The position numbers and the translations under genes were made by a program. The notes beneath the pieces were generated by a model. It made no database searches and was not told where the DNA came from. It saw only the letters and a list, made by a program, of their open reading frames with translations. DNA of 16,656 nucleotides, taken from positions 1 to 16,656 of the forward strand of contig DATFQE010000063.1 in assembly GCA_035264445.1 (NCBI GenBank), given 5' to 3'. Below are positions 6,464 through 12,985 of the stretch, piece by piece (within the stretch, counting starts at the first letter, position 1; the number at the start of each line of letters is the position of its first letter). Origin of the DNA: DATFQE01 sp035264445 (GTDB lineage Bacteria; Actinomycetota; Thermoleophilia; Gaiellales; Gaiellaceae).

Positions 6464-8253
6464 GAGGCGAGCGCGCGCGCAGCGTGGGGCGCGGGCGCGA
6501 GGGCGAGCTCCTCCGCCAGCGCACGCACGATCTCGGGGTCGAACTGCGTGCCGGCGCACCGCTCGAGCTCCTCGAGCGCGGCCGCCGAGGTCAGGCGCGA
6601 CCGGTAGACGCGGTCCGACGTCATCGCGTCGTAAGCGTCGGCGACGAAGAGAATGCGCGCGCCGAGCGGGATGCGCTCGGCGCCGAGGCGGTCGGGATAG
6701 CCCGTGGCGTCCCAGCGCTCGTGGTGGTGCAGGACCCACTCGGCGACCGGGTCGACGCCGAGGCTCTCGAGCATGCGGAAGCCGATCTGGGGGTGGCGCT
6801 CGAGCACGAGCCGCTCCGGGTCGGTCAAAGGCCCCGGCTTGCGCAGGATCTCCTCCGGGATGGCGAGCTTGCCGAGGTCGTGCAGGCTGCCCGCGAGGCG
6901 CGTGAGCTCGATCGCCTCTTCGTCGAGGCCGATCCGCTCGGCGAGGCGGGCGGCGAGATCGGCGACGCGGCTCGAGTGGCTCCCCGTGTAGGTGTCGCGC
7001 AGGTCGACGGCCTTCGCGAGGCTCGCGGCGGCCCGGTAGCGGGCGGCCCGATCGGGCCCGTGCGCGAGGCGCCGGAGCTCGGCGAGCTCGACGACGTCCG
7101 GCCGGTAGAAGTGGACGCGGTTCCGGCCGTGCTCCTTCGCCCAGTACAGGGCGCTGTCGGCCAGGCGGATGAGCTCGTCGCGGTCGAGTGCCTGTTCCGG
7201 GAAGCTCGCGATGCCCGCGCTGACCGTGACGGAGCCGACGAGGTCGAGGTCGAGGGCCGCGATGCGCTCCACGATCGTGCCCGCCACGTCGAGCGCCTCG
7301 GGCGCGCTGTGGCCGGGCAGCAGCAAGGCGAACTCGTCGCCGCCGAGACGGAACGCCTCGCCGTTCTGGCGCAGGTTCGAGGCGAGCTCGGCGAGGAGCC
7401 GGTCGCCCTCGGGGTGGCCGTAGAGGTCGTTGATCCGCTTGAAGTCGTCCACGTCCAGGAGGCAGAGCGTGAAGGGCTTCTTGCCCGCCTCGGCCTCGAC
7501 GAGCTCGCGCTGCAGCCGCTCGTGGAAGTGGCGGTGATTGCCGAGGCCGGTGAGCGGGTCGGTGAGGGCGAGCCGCATCGCGCGAAGCGCGTGGTACGTA
7601 GAGCGCTGGTAGAGCGCAATCGCCAGGAGCGGGCCGACGAGCACTGCCGAGAGCAGGGGCGAGCGCTGCCACAGGACGACGAGCATCACCGCGGCCGACG
7701 CCATCAGCGCGAAGACGACGATCGTCCAGCGCAGGCTCGAGCGCATGAGGCCGAAGAAGGGCCGGCGCGTGCTGCGCGCGACCACGGCCGACATCAACGC
7801 CAGGTTGACGGCGTACTGCAGGCTCGCGGAGACCGCGACGGCGCCGACTACGGCGCCCGTGCTCGAGCCGCCGATGAGCGCGACGAACGGCGCCGCGACG
7901 GCGGCGGCGAGGGCGAACGAGCACGCGTTGTAGGCGATGCGCACGAGCGGCCGGTGCTCGACGAGCTGCATGATCGCCGGGGCGGCGAATGCGACAAGCA
8001 CGCCCGCGTCCCAGCCGAACAGAACGAGGGCGCTCGCCCCGAAGACGAAGGACAGCGACACGCCGCCGCTGTCCACGCCCTCGACAGGGACGGGGAAGCG
8101 GTTGGCGAGCGTCGAGGCGGCCAGAAGGGCGGTGACCCCGAGCAGGGTGGTCAGGTCATGCGGCTCGAGTACGAACGAAACGGCCGCCGCGAAGACCGTT
8201 ACGAGACCGAGCGCGCAGACCGGTACGACGACCGTCAGCAGGCGCTTCGGCAT
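6460..8253 (-). CDS. Membrane GGDEF-HD-GYP cyclic-di-GMP signalling protein
   Basis: 597 residues. An N-terminal sensor region of about six or seven hydrophobic helices (residues 5-215) is followed by a GGDEF domain (about 226-385: ALTDPLTGLGNH, LLDVDDFKRINDLYGH, active-site GGDEF at 304-308) and an HD-GYP domain (about 408-590: HD pair H458-D459 in SLHDLGKLAIP, HHERWDATGYP with GYP at 518-520, FVADAYDAMTSDR). Both catalytic motifs are intact, so the protein could both make and degrade c-di-GMP. The RxxD inhibitory site expected just before GGDEF is not present (RQNG at 295-298). A GAGGGG sits 5 nt before the ATG. A 38-residue membrane microprotein gene ends 23 bp upstream on the same strand and is probably cotranscribed. 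The stop overlaps the carboxylase stop by 4 bp. Confidence 0.93.
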   Translation of the reverse strand: MPKRLLTVVVPVCALGLVTVFAAAVSFVLEPHDLTTLLGVTALLAASTLANRFPVPVEGVDSGGVSLSFVFGASALVLFGWDAGVLVAFAAPAIMQLVEHRPLVRIAYNACSFALAAAVAAPFVALIGGSSTGAVVGAVAVSASLQYAVNLALMSAVVARSTRRPFFGLMRSSLRWTIVVFALMASAAVMLVVLWQRSPLLSAVLVGPLLAIALYQRSTYHALRAMRLALTDPLTGLGNHRHFHERLQRELVEAEAGKKPFTLCLLDVDDFKRINDLYGHPEGDRLLAELASNLRQNGEAFRLGGDEFALLLPGHSAPEALDVAGTIVERIAALDLDLVGSVTVSAGIASFPEQALDRDELIRLADSALYWAKEHGRNRVHFYRPDVVELAELRRLAHGPDRAARYRAAASLAKAVDLRDTYTGSHSSRVADLAARLAERIGLDEEAIELTRLAGSLHDLGKLAIPEEILRKPGPLTDPERLVLERHPQIGFRMLESLGVDPVAEWVLHHHERWDATGYPDRLGAERIPLGARILFVADAYDAMTSDRVYRSRLTSAAALEELERCAGTQFDPEIVRALAEELALAPAPHAARALAS

Positions 8254-8276
8254 GACGTCCCCTCAGCCCTGTCGGA

Positions 8277-8393
8277 CTACCACTCCCAGTAGCTGGCGTA
8301 GTTGAAGAGATCTGACCAACCGCCGGCGAGCGCGATCACGAGCAGGGCGATCAGCGCCAGCAGCGAGAACAAACGCGGATTCCACTCCAACAC
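8277..8393 (-). CDS. Small single-span membrane protein of 38 residues, unknown function
   Basis: GTG at 8393 opens 38 codons ending in TAG at 8277. The N-terminus is MLEWNPRLF, then a hydrophobic helix (about residues 8-23, SLLALIALLVIALA), then GGWSDLFNYASYWEW. A GGGAGG lies 6 nt before the GTG. A TTG one codon later would give a MEWNPR start with 9 nt spacing and is an alternative. The strong ribosome binding site, a clean transmembrane segment and aromatic-rich ends make it a believable gene. Its stop is 23 bp before the GGDEF-HD-GYP gene, so it may be a small partner or modulator of that membrane enzyme; this is inference only. I do not recognise a named family. Confidence 0.65.
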   Translation of the reverse strand: MLEWNPRLFSLLALIALLVIALAGGWSDLFNYASYWEW

Positions 8394-8411
8394 TGCGAAC
8401 CTCCCGAGGCG

Positions 8412-8434
8412 GACTGCGGTTTGACGATTGTTCC
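8412..8434 (-). promoter_or_regulatory. Possible ECF-type promoter (GGAAC-N15-GTC) for the microprotein/c-di-GMP operon
   Basis: On the minus strand GGAAC (8434-8430) is separated by 15 nt from GTC (8414-8412), which fits the AAC-N16-TC pattern of sigmaE-type promoters. Transcription would start shortly before the GGAGG of the 38-residue gene. Short motifs like this also occur by chance. Confidence 0.35.
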
Positions 8435-8445
8435 CTGAGGGGGGT

Positions 8446-8504
8446 CCCGACTCATCACCCGGAAGGGTGATTTGCCGTTTTGCTCGGGTTTTCCGCGTGT
8501 CGGG
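8446..8504. repeat. Perfect dyad ATCACCC-N4-GGGTGAT within an outer CCCGAC/GTCGGG pair
   Basis: The inner dyad (8454-8471) has 7-bp arms around GGAA. It is flanked by CCCGAC (8446-8451) and GTCGGG (8499-8504), so a nested stem is possible. It lies between the NlpC/P60 stop and the putative ECF-type promoter. No T-run follows on the minus strand, so an operator or leader structure is more likely than a terminator. Confidence 0.45.
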
Positions 8505-9524
8505 CTAGAACAGCCCGGCTTCGGCGAGCGGCCGCCGGCCCCACGCGAAGCGCTCCCGGTACCAGCCGTCGACCTTGACGAGCGTGACGCCGTAGCGCGA
8601 GGAATGGATCATCCAGTCGCTGCCCACGTAAATGCCGGCGTGGTCGATCGCCGCCGCCTTCGCGCGTGGACCGCCGGAGCCGAAGAAGAGCAGGTCACCG
8701 GGCTCGAGGCTCGCGAAGCCGATGCGCTTCGCGGCCTTGACCTCTCCGGCCATCTGTGCCGCGGTCCGGCCGCGAATGACGTTTCCGAGCCCCGTGAGGC
8801 TCGGGTAGGCATGCAGCTTGTACACCTGCCAGAGAAAGCCCGAGCAGTCGAAGCCGCCCGGCGCGCGGACGCCGAACGGCGCCTGCTTCGTCGTGCTGGT
8901 GCCGCCCCAGACGTACGGGTAGCCGACGAGGCCGAACGCGTACGTGAGGATGCGTTGCTGCGAGTCGGTCAGCTCGGGAAACGCCAGCTCGGCGGCCGCC
9001 TCCTCGACGGCCCCCGTCTCCCAGCCGCGAAAGCGCAGGATCTGGGCGGCGGAGTACGCGGTCTCCGCTCGCGTCGCCGGATCCGACCACAGCAGTTCGA
9101 GGCCGTCGTCGGCGGCCGGGTGGTTGTAGCGGAGGCCCAGCAGGCGGGCGACGACCTCGCGGCCGAAGCGTGCGGGCGGCTTCGTGCCGACTGCGCGGGC
9201 CGCTCGGTAGAAGAGCGCGGCGTCGTCGCCGAGACCGAGCGCGTCGACCAGCTGCGCGTCGAGCTGCGCGATCGTGACCTTGCCGCCCGTTGAGGCGGGG
9301 GCGCGGGTCGGCTCCGTGGTCAGCCCCGTCACGAGCTCGGCGACCTCGCCTTGCGTGACCGGTTGGTCGGGGCGGAAGGACGCGCCCGCGGTCGTCATGA
9401 GGCCGCGCGAGGTGACGAGCTTGATCTCCTTGTCGGCCCACGACCGCTTCGCGGCGGAGGCGAGGGGCGGCGCGACCGCGAGCAAGGCGGCTGCGAGCAT
9501 GGCGAGGACGACGCGCCGAGTCAC
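8505..9524 (-). CDS. Exported SLH-like/NlpC-P60 cell-wall hydrolase
   Basis: 339 residues from GTG 9524. A signal peptide (TRRVVLAMLAAALLAVAPP, cleavage near ASAA, about residue 25) leads to a stretch resembling an S-layer-homology motif (about 30-70: ADKEIKLVTSRGLM, FRPDQPVTQGEVAEL). A Pro/Thr-rich linker and a second helical SLH-like part follow. The C-terminal NlpC/P60 domain starts near 193: YPYVWGG, catalytic Cys227 in GGFDCSGFLWQVY, His295 in IDHAGIYVG and a further His307 in WMIHSS. Such enzymes cut gamma-D-glutamyl-diaminopimelate links in peptidoglycan. Two upstream GTGs (9554 and 9530) are possible, but GGAG 5 nt before 9524 and the shape of the signal peptide favour this one. Confidence 0.88.
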   Translation of the reverse strand: MTRRVVLAMLAAALLAVAPPLASAAKRSWADKEIKLVTSRGLMTTAGASFRPDQPVTQGEVAELVTGLTTEPTRAPASTGGKVTIAQLDAQLVDALGLGDDAALFYRAARAVGTKPPARFGREVVARLLGLRYNHPAADDGLELLWSDPATRAETAYSAAQILRFRGWETGAVEEAAAELAFPELTDSQQRILTYAFGLVGYPYVWGGTSTTKQAPFGVRAPGGFDCSGFLWQVYKLHAYPSLTGLGNVIRGRTAAQMAGEVKAAKRIGFASLEPGDLLFFGSGGPRAKAAAIDHAGIYVGSDWMIHSSRYGVTLVKVDGWYRERFAWGRRPLAEAGLF

Positions 9525-9557
9525 ACCCACTCCATCGTCCCGCCCCGGCTCCACCTT

Positions 9558-9563
9558 TAGGCT
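9558..9563 (+). promoter_or_regulatory. -10 hexamer TAGGCT upstream of the epsilon-like small ORF
   Basis: TAGGCT followed by 7 nt and GTG 9571, the same architecture as at 2114 and 4876. It supports the small ORF being expressed from a leaderless transcript. Confidence 0.45.
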
Positions 9564-9570
9564 GAGCCGC

Positions 9571-9774
9571 GTGGAGCTGCAGATCAGGCCCGAGCCGCCC
9601 GACGCGGAGCGGCGCGCGATCGAGGCCGCCCTTCGGCGCCTTCCGCCGCGCGCGGGGCCGGGCGCCGACGTCTATCGCAGCCGCTGGCGAACGGCCGGGC
9701 TTCCCGGGAGAGGGGCGCTTTCGCCCTGGGCAGTCGGCGTCGGCCGGAGCAACCCGGGCGCGAGTCGCGCGTAG
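9571..9774 (+). CDS. Small protein resembling an acyl-CoA carboxylase epsilon subunit
   Basis: 67 residues from GTG 9571. The N-terminus MELQIRPEPPDAERRAIEAAL is followed by a short linker and YRSRWRTAGL. A first segment of the form RPEPxxxERxAIxxAL and a later SxWRxAG segment recall the small, poorly conserved AccE/PccE epsilon subunits that stabilise actinobacterial acyl-CoA carboxylases. The location between the beta (4889) and alpha (10282) subunit genes agrees with that. Similarity is short, so this is a proposal. The last part (residues after about 45: GRGALSPWAVGVGRSNPGASRA) lies antisense to the end of pgsA (103 bp overlap) and may be unconstrained. Leaderless -10 TAGGCT is 7 nt upstream. 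Confidence 0.6.
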   Translation: MELQIRPEPPDAERRAIEAALRRLPPRAGPGADVYRSRWRTAGLPGRGALSPWAVGVGRSNPGASRA

Positions 9775-10268
9775 TCGAGGCCGGAGACCCACGTGAGGAC
9801 GAGGGCGACGAGCAGCGCCCACCACGCGACTGCGTCGTCGAACGCGCCTGCGACGGCCAGCCCGCCGAGCCCGGCCGCGACCGCCTGAGCCCACGTCTTG
9901 AGCTTGCCGAGGTCACGCGCGTGGAGCACGGTGCCCCGCTCGAGCGCCGCGAGCCGGAGGCCGGAGACGAGGAACTCGCGCGCGACGATCGCCGCCACCA
10001 TCCAGCCCGGGAACGCCCCCCGATCGACGAGGACGATGATGACGCTGAGGACGAGCACCTTGTCGGCGATCGGGTCGAGCAGGGAGCCGAGCGCGGACGT
10101 GCTGCCGCTACGACGCGCGAGCCTGCCGTCGAGCCAGTCGGTTGCCATCGCGACCGCGAAGAGCGCCGTCGCCCAGTAGTCGTGGTTTGGGAAATCGACC
10201 ACGAAGAGCGCGACGATGAGCGGCGCCGCGCAGATACGGGCGACGGTCAGCTGATCCGCGACGGGCAT
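9672..10268 (-). CDS. pgsA: CDP-diacylglycerol-glycerol-3-phosphate 3-phosphatidyltransferase
   Basis: 198 residues from ATG 10268. The CDP-alcohol phosphotransferase signature is complete: DGRLAR beginning at Asp47, Gly61, Asp65 and Asp69 (spacing DGxxAR-x8-G-x3-D-x3-D). The N-terminal ADQLTVARICAAPLIVAL is the usual PgsA opening and several membrane helices follow. The enzyme makes phosphatidylglycerophosphate, the first committed step to phosphatidylglycerol and cardiolipin, in the cytoplasmic membrane. Other CDP-alcohol transferases (phosphatidylinositol-type) are the alternative. The upstream in-frame start at 10355 would run into the divergent biotin carboxylase and lacks homology. A TATTCT ends 8 nt before the ATG. 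The hydrophilic last 20 residues or so lie opposite the epsilon-like ORF. Confidence 0.88.
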   Translation of the reverse strand: MPVADQLTVARICAAPLIVALFVVDFPNHDYWATALFAVAMATDWLDGRLARRSGSTSALGSLLDPIADKVLVLSVIIVLVDRGAFPGWMVAAIVAREFLVSGLRLAALERGTVLHARDLGKLKTWAQAVAAGLGGLAVAGAFDDAVAWWALLVALVLTWVSGLDYARLAPGLLRPTPTAQGESAPLPGSPAVRQRLR

Positions 10269-10276
10269 CCGCGGGG

Positions 10277-10282
10277 AGAATA
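10277..10282 (-). promoter_or_regulatory. -10 hexamer TATTCT of pgsA overlapping the accA start codon
   Basis: TATTCT on the minus strand ends 8 nt before the pgsA ATG, predicting a leaderless or nearly leaderless pgsA mRNA. The hexamer touches the first base of the divergent ATG at 10282. Confidence 0.4.
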
Positions 10283-12102
10283 TGCCGAGCGTGGCCGTCT
10301 TCTCCAAGGTGCTCGTAGCCAATCGCGGCGAGATCGCCGTCCGCGTGTTCCGCACCCTGCGTGAGCTCGGGATCCAGACGGTGGCGGTCTACTCGGAGCC
10401 GGACCGGACGTCGTTGCACGTCGCGAAGGCCGACGAGGCGTACCTGATCGGCCCCGGCCCCGCCGCCGAGAGCTACCTCGTCGGCGATCGGATCATCGAG
10501 ACCGCGCGCCGCGCCGGCGCCGAGGCGATACACCCCGGTTACGGATTCCTCGCGGAGAACGCCGCGTTCGCGCGCGCCTGCGCGGACGCCGGGATTGTCT
10601 GGATCGGTCCGCCCCCGGAGGCGATCGACGTGATGGGGTCGAAGGTCTCCGCACGGGCGCGGATGCGCGCGGCCGACGTCCCGATCATCCCCGGGACGAC
10701 GGAGCCCGTGGAGTCCGCCGACGAGGTCAGGCGGCTCGGCGACGAGATCGGCTGGCCGATCGCCATCAAGGCGTCCGCCGGAGGCGGCGGCAAGGGCCTC
10801 AAGGTCGTCGGCCGCGCCGAGGAGGCCGAGCGCGCGTTCGAGTCCGCCCGCCGCGAGGGCGAAGCGTACTTCTCCGACCCGGCCGTGTATGTCGAGCGCT
10901 ACCTCGAAGACCCGCGGCACGTCGAGGTGCAGGTCCTCGCCGACGCCCACGGCAACGTGATCCACCTCGGCGAGCGGGACTGCACGATCCAGCGCCGCCA
11001 CCAGAAGCTCGTCGAGGAGACGCCCTCGCCGGCCGTCGACGACGAGCTCCGTGCCCGGATCGGCGACATCGCCGTCGAGGCGGCGCGTGCCGTCGGCTAC
11101 CGCTCGGCGGGGACGATCGAGGGTCTGCTCTCGAGGGAGGGCGAGTACTTCTTCCTCGAGATGAACACCCGGATCCAGGTCGAGCACACCGTCACCGAGC
11201 TCGTCACCGGCCTCGACCTCGTGCGCGAGCAGGTTCTAATCGCGGCTGGCGAGCCGCTATGGCTGAGCCAGGACGACGTGCGCCTGCACGGCCATGCGAT
11301 CGAGTGCCGTATCAACGCGGAGGACGTCACCCAGGGCTTCCTGCCGGCGCCCGGGCGGATCACGAGCTACCGGGAGCCGGCGGGTCCCGGGGTCCGCGTC
11401 GACTCCGGCGTCGGGCCGGGCGCCGAGATCAGCGGCCTGTACGACCCGATGGTCGCCAAGCTGTGTGTGCACGACGTCGACCGCGAGCGCGCGCGCCGGC
11501 GGATGCTCCGCGCGCTCGAGGAGTTCGAGATCGGCGGCGTGACGACGCTGATCGGGTTCCACCTTGCCCTCCTCGACCACGAGTGCTTCATGGAGGGCGC
11601 GACCTGCCGCGGAGTAGTCGAGTCCGAGCAGTTGGCGAAGCGAGCCGCTGAGCTGTCCGAGCAGTTGTCTCATCGGACAACCAACGTAGCGGCCGGTCCG
11701 GACGGATCGCTCGGCGCGGCGGCCCCGCGGGCGGTGGAGCGGGCGCTCACGGCAGAGGTCGACGGCCGCCGCTACGACGTCACGGTGACCGTTCCTGAGC
11801 CGCCCCACGCGGAGCTCGTCCGGCGCCGCCGGGACCGCGAACGCCGGGGCGGAGCCCACGCAGCCGCCCGCGACGCCGTCGTGACGCCGATGCAGGGCAC
11901 CGTTCTCGCCGTCGAGGTGGCCGACGGCGACGAGGTCTCGCCGGGACAGGTGATCTGCGTGGTCGAAGCCATGAAGATGGAGAACGAGATCGCGGCGCAC
12001 CGGGGCGGCGTGGTCACCGAGCTGTCAGTCGCGGCGGGCCAGCCGGTCTCGGCCGGCCAGGTCGTCTGCGTCGTTCGCCAGGAGGGCGATGCCGAGGCGT
12101 AG
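10282..12102 (+). CDS. accA: Acyl-CoA carboxylase alpha subunit (biotin carboxylase plus biotin carrier)
   Basis: 606 residues, the usual length of the actinobacterial alpha chain. The biotin carboxylase half opens FSKVLVANRGEIAVRVFRTL, has the ATP-grasp glycine loop KASAGGGGKGLK (163-174), ERDCTIQRRHQKLVEE (231-246) and the catalytic EMNTRIQVEH (293-302), ending near 450. A variable linker (about 450-530) leads to the biotinyl domain, with the biotinylated Lys565 in VEAMKMENEI. One unusual spot is SAGTIEGLL (275-283), where relatives mostly read AGTVEFLL. It carboxylates its own biotin for the beta subunit at 4889. ATG 10282 has GGGGAG 3 nt upstream; GTG 10291 is an alternative start. It overlaps the next gene by 14 bp. 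The symbol follows actinobacterial usage and could equally be pccA. Confidence 0.95.
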   Translation: MPSVAVFSKVLVANRGEIAVRVFRTLRELGIQTVAVYSEPDRTSLHVAKADEAYLIGPGPAAESYLVGDRIIETARRAGAEAIHPGYGFLAENAAFARACADAGIVWIGPPPEAIDVMGSKVSARARMRAADVPIIPGTTEPVESADEVRRLGDEIGWPIAIKASAGGGGKGLKVVGRAEEAERAFESARREGEAYFSDPAVYVERYLEDPRHVEVQVLADAHGNVIHLGERDCTIQRRHQKLVEETPSPAVDDELRARIGDIAVEAARAVGYRSAGTIEGLLSREGEYFFLEMNTRIQVEHTVTELVTGLDLVREQVLIAAGEPLWLSQDDVRLHGHAIECRINAEDVTQGFLPAPGRITSYREPAGPGVRVDSGVGPGAEISGLYDPMVAKLCVHDVDRERARRRMLRALEEFEIGGVTTLIGFHLALLDHECFMEGATCRGVVESEQLAKRAAELSEQLSHRTTNVAAGPDGSLGAAAPRAVERALTAEVDGRRYDVTVTVPEPPHAELVRRRRDRERRGGAHAAARDAVVTPMQGTVLAVEVADGDEVSPGQVICVVEAMKMENEIAAHRGGVVTELSVAAGQPVSAGQVVCVVRQEGDAEA

Positions 12103-12985
12103 GCCGTTCTGCGCCGACGAGTCTCGCGCGAACGATGAGCCGCTCTCGGCGACGGCCAGCCGCGTCGACCACTGGATCCTCGTCGAGTACCGGTCGCTCT
12201 GGAGCCACGACGCGTTCCCCGGCAGCGGTCTGTCGGAGCAGGTGAAGCGCCACCTGCGGGAGCAGTTGGCCGTCCGGCGGCGCACGCGGCTTCTCTTCAT
12301 CCGTAGCCGCGCCCGCCGCGGTGCGCCGGGCCTGATCGCGTACGCGGCAACCTCGCGCGAGGGTGAGGAGGCACTACGGGCCGTCTCCTTCGACCACCAC
12401 CGCGATCTCCTCGACGTCGACTTCGCAGGCGGCGCGGGGGAAGCTGTCGACCACCCGATCCTGCTCGTCTGCACCCACGGCAAGCACGATCCGTGCTGTG
12501 CGCGCTACGGCCGGCCGCTCTACGACGCCCTCGCCGACGAGCTAGAGCCCGACTGGGTTTGGCAGTCCACGCATGTCGGCGGTGATCGCTTCGCAGGGAA
12601 CCTCGTGTCCCTTCCATACGGGCTGTACTACGGCCGTCTCGACGGCGCATCCGCGGCGAGAGTCCTGGACGATCTTCTGGCCGACCGCGTCCACCTGGAT
12701 CCGTATCGCGGGAGGTCGTGCTACTCGTTCGCCGTCCAGGCGGCCGAACGAGCCGTCCGCACCGACACGGGCCTCTTCGGCCTCGACGACCTTCGTCTCG
12801 TTGCCGCCCACCGCCGGTCGGACGGCGCCTGGACGGTCGCGATGTCAGCGCGAGGACGCGGCATCGAGGAGGTCGACCTCCGCGAGGAGACAGGTGACCT
12901 CGTGCATCTGACGTGCGGCGCGGAGGAGCTCCGGCGCCCGCCCCGCTTGATCGTCACCGCCCGCCGGGCACGTCCGGCAGTCTGA
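12089..12985 (+). CDS. Sucrase/ferredoxin-like (Apd1-related thioredoxin-fold) protein
   Basis: 298 residues. The ATG at 12089 lies inside the end of the carboxylase gene and is preceded by AGGAGG at 4 nt, so start and coupling are well supported. The N-terminus RPFCADESRANDEPLSATA and the central CTHGKHDPCCARYGRPLYDAL (128-148) and STHVGGDRFAGNLVSLPYG (160-178) are hallmarks of the Suc_Fer-like family, a thioredoxin-like ferredoxin fold. Likely metal ligands are Cys128, Cys136 or Cys137 and His162. The position that is the second His in the Apd1 HxGGH motif is Asp166 here. The biochemical role is unknown; an Fe-S electron carrier is the reasonable inference. The 3' end overlaps the JmjC-type gene on the other strand by 32 bp. 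Confidence 0.85.
   Translation: MPRRRPFCADESRANDEPLSATASRVDHWILVEYRSLWSHDAFPGSGLSEQVKRHLREQLAVRRRTRLLFIRSRARRGAPGLIAYAATSREGEEALRAVSFDHHRDLLDVDFAGGAGEAVDHPILLVCTHGKHDPCCARYGRPLYDALADELEPDWVWQSTHVGGDRFAGNLVSLPYGLYYGRLDGASAARVLDDLLADRVHLDPYRGRSCYSFAVQAAERAVRTDTGLFGLDDLRLVAAHRRSDGAWTVAMSARGRGIEEVDLREETGDLVHLTCGAEELRRPPRLIVTARRARPAV

Noticed and set aside
5549..7924. 791-residue minus-strand open frame
   Set aside because: It is an alternate frame of the GGDEF-HD-GYP gene and the antisense of the carboxyltransferase; composition is Arg/Pro/Ala-rich with no domain.
5842..8292. 816-residue plus-strand open frame
   Set aside because: Shadow of pccB in another frame and antisense to the GGDEF-HD-GYP gene; a by-product of high GC.
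8454..8471. Intrinsic terminator after the NlpC/P60 gene
   Set aside because: The hairpin is good, but no T-run follows on the minus strand; the T-rich side is on the plus strand, where no gene ends.
8394..8504. Possible c-di-GMP (GEMM-I) riboswitch before the c-di-GMP operon
   Set aside because: A GCAAAACGGCAAAT stretch is slightly reminiscent, but the conserved CGCAAAGCC segment and the GAAA-type loop are not found.
10108..11187. 359-residue minus-strand open frame opposite the biotin carboxylase
   Set aside because: Antisense shadow of accA with Asp/Arg/Val-rich composition and no recognisable motif.
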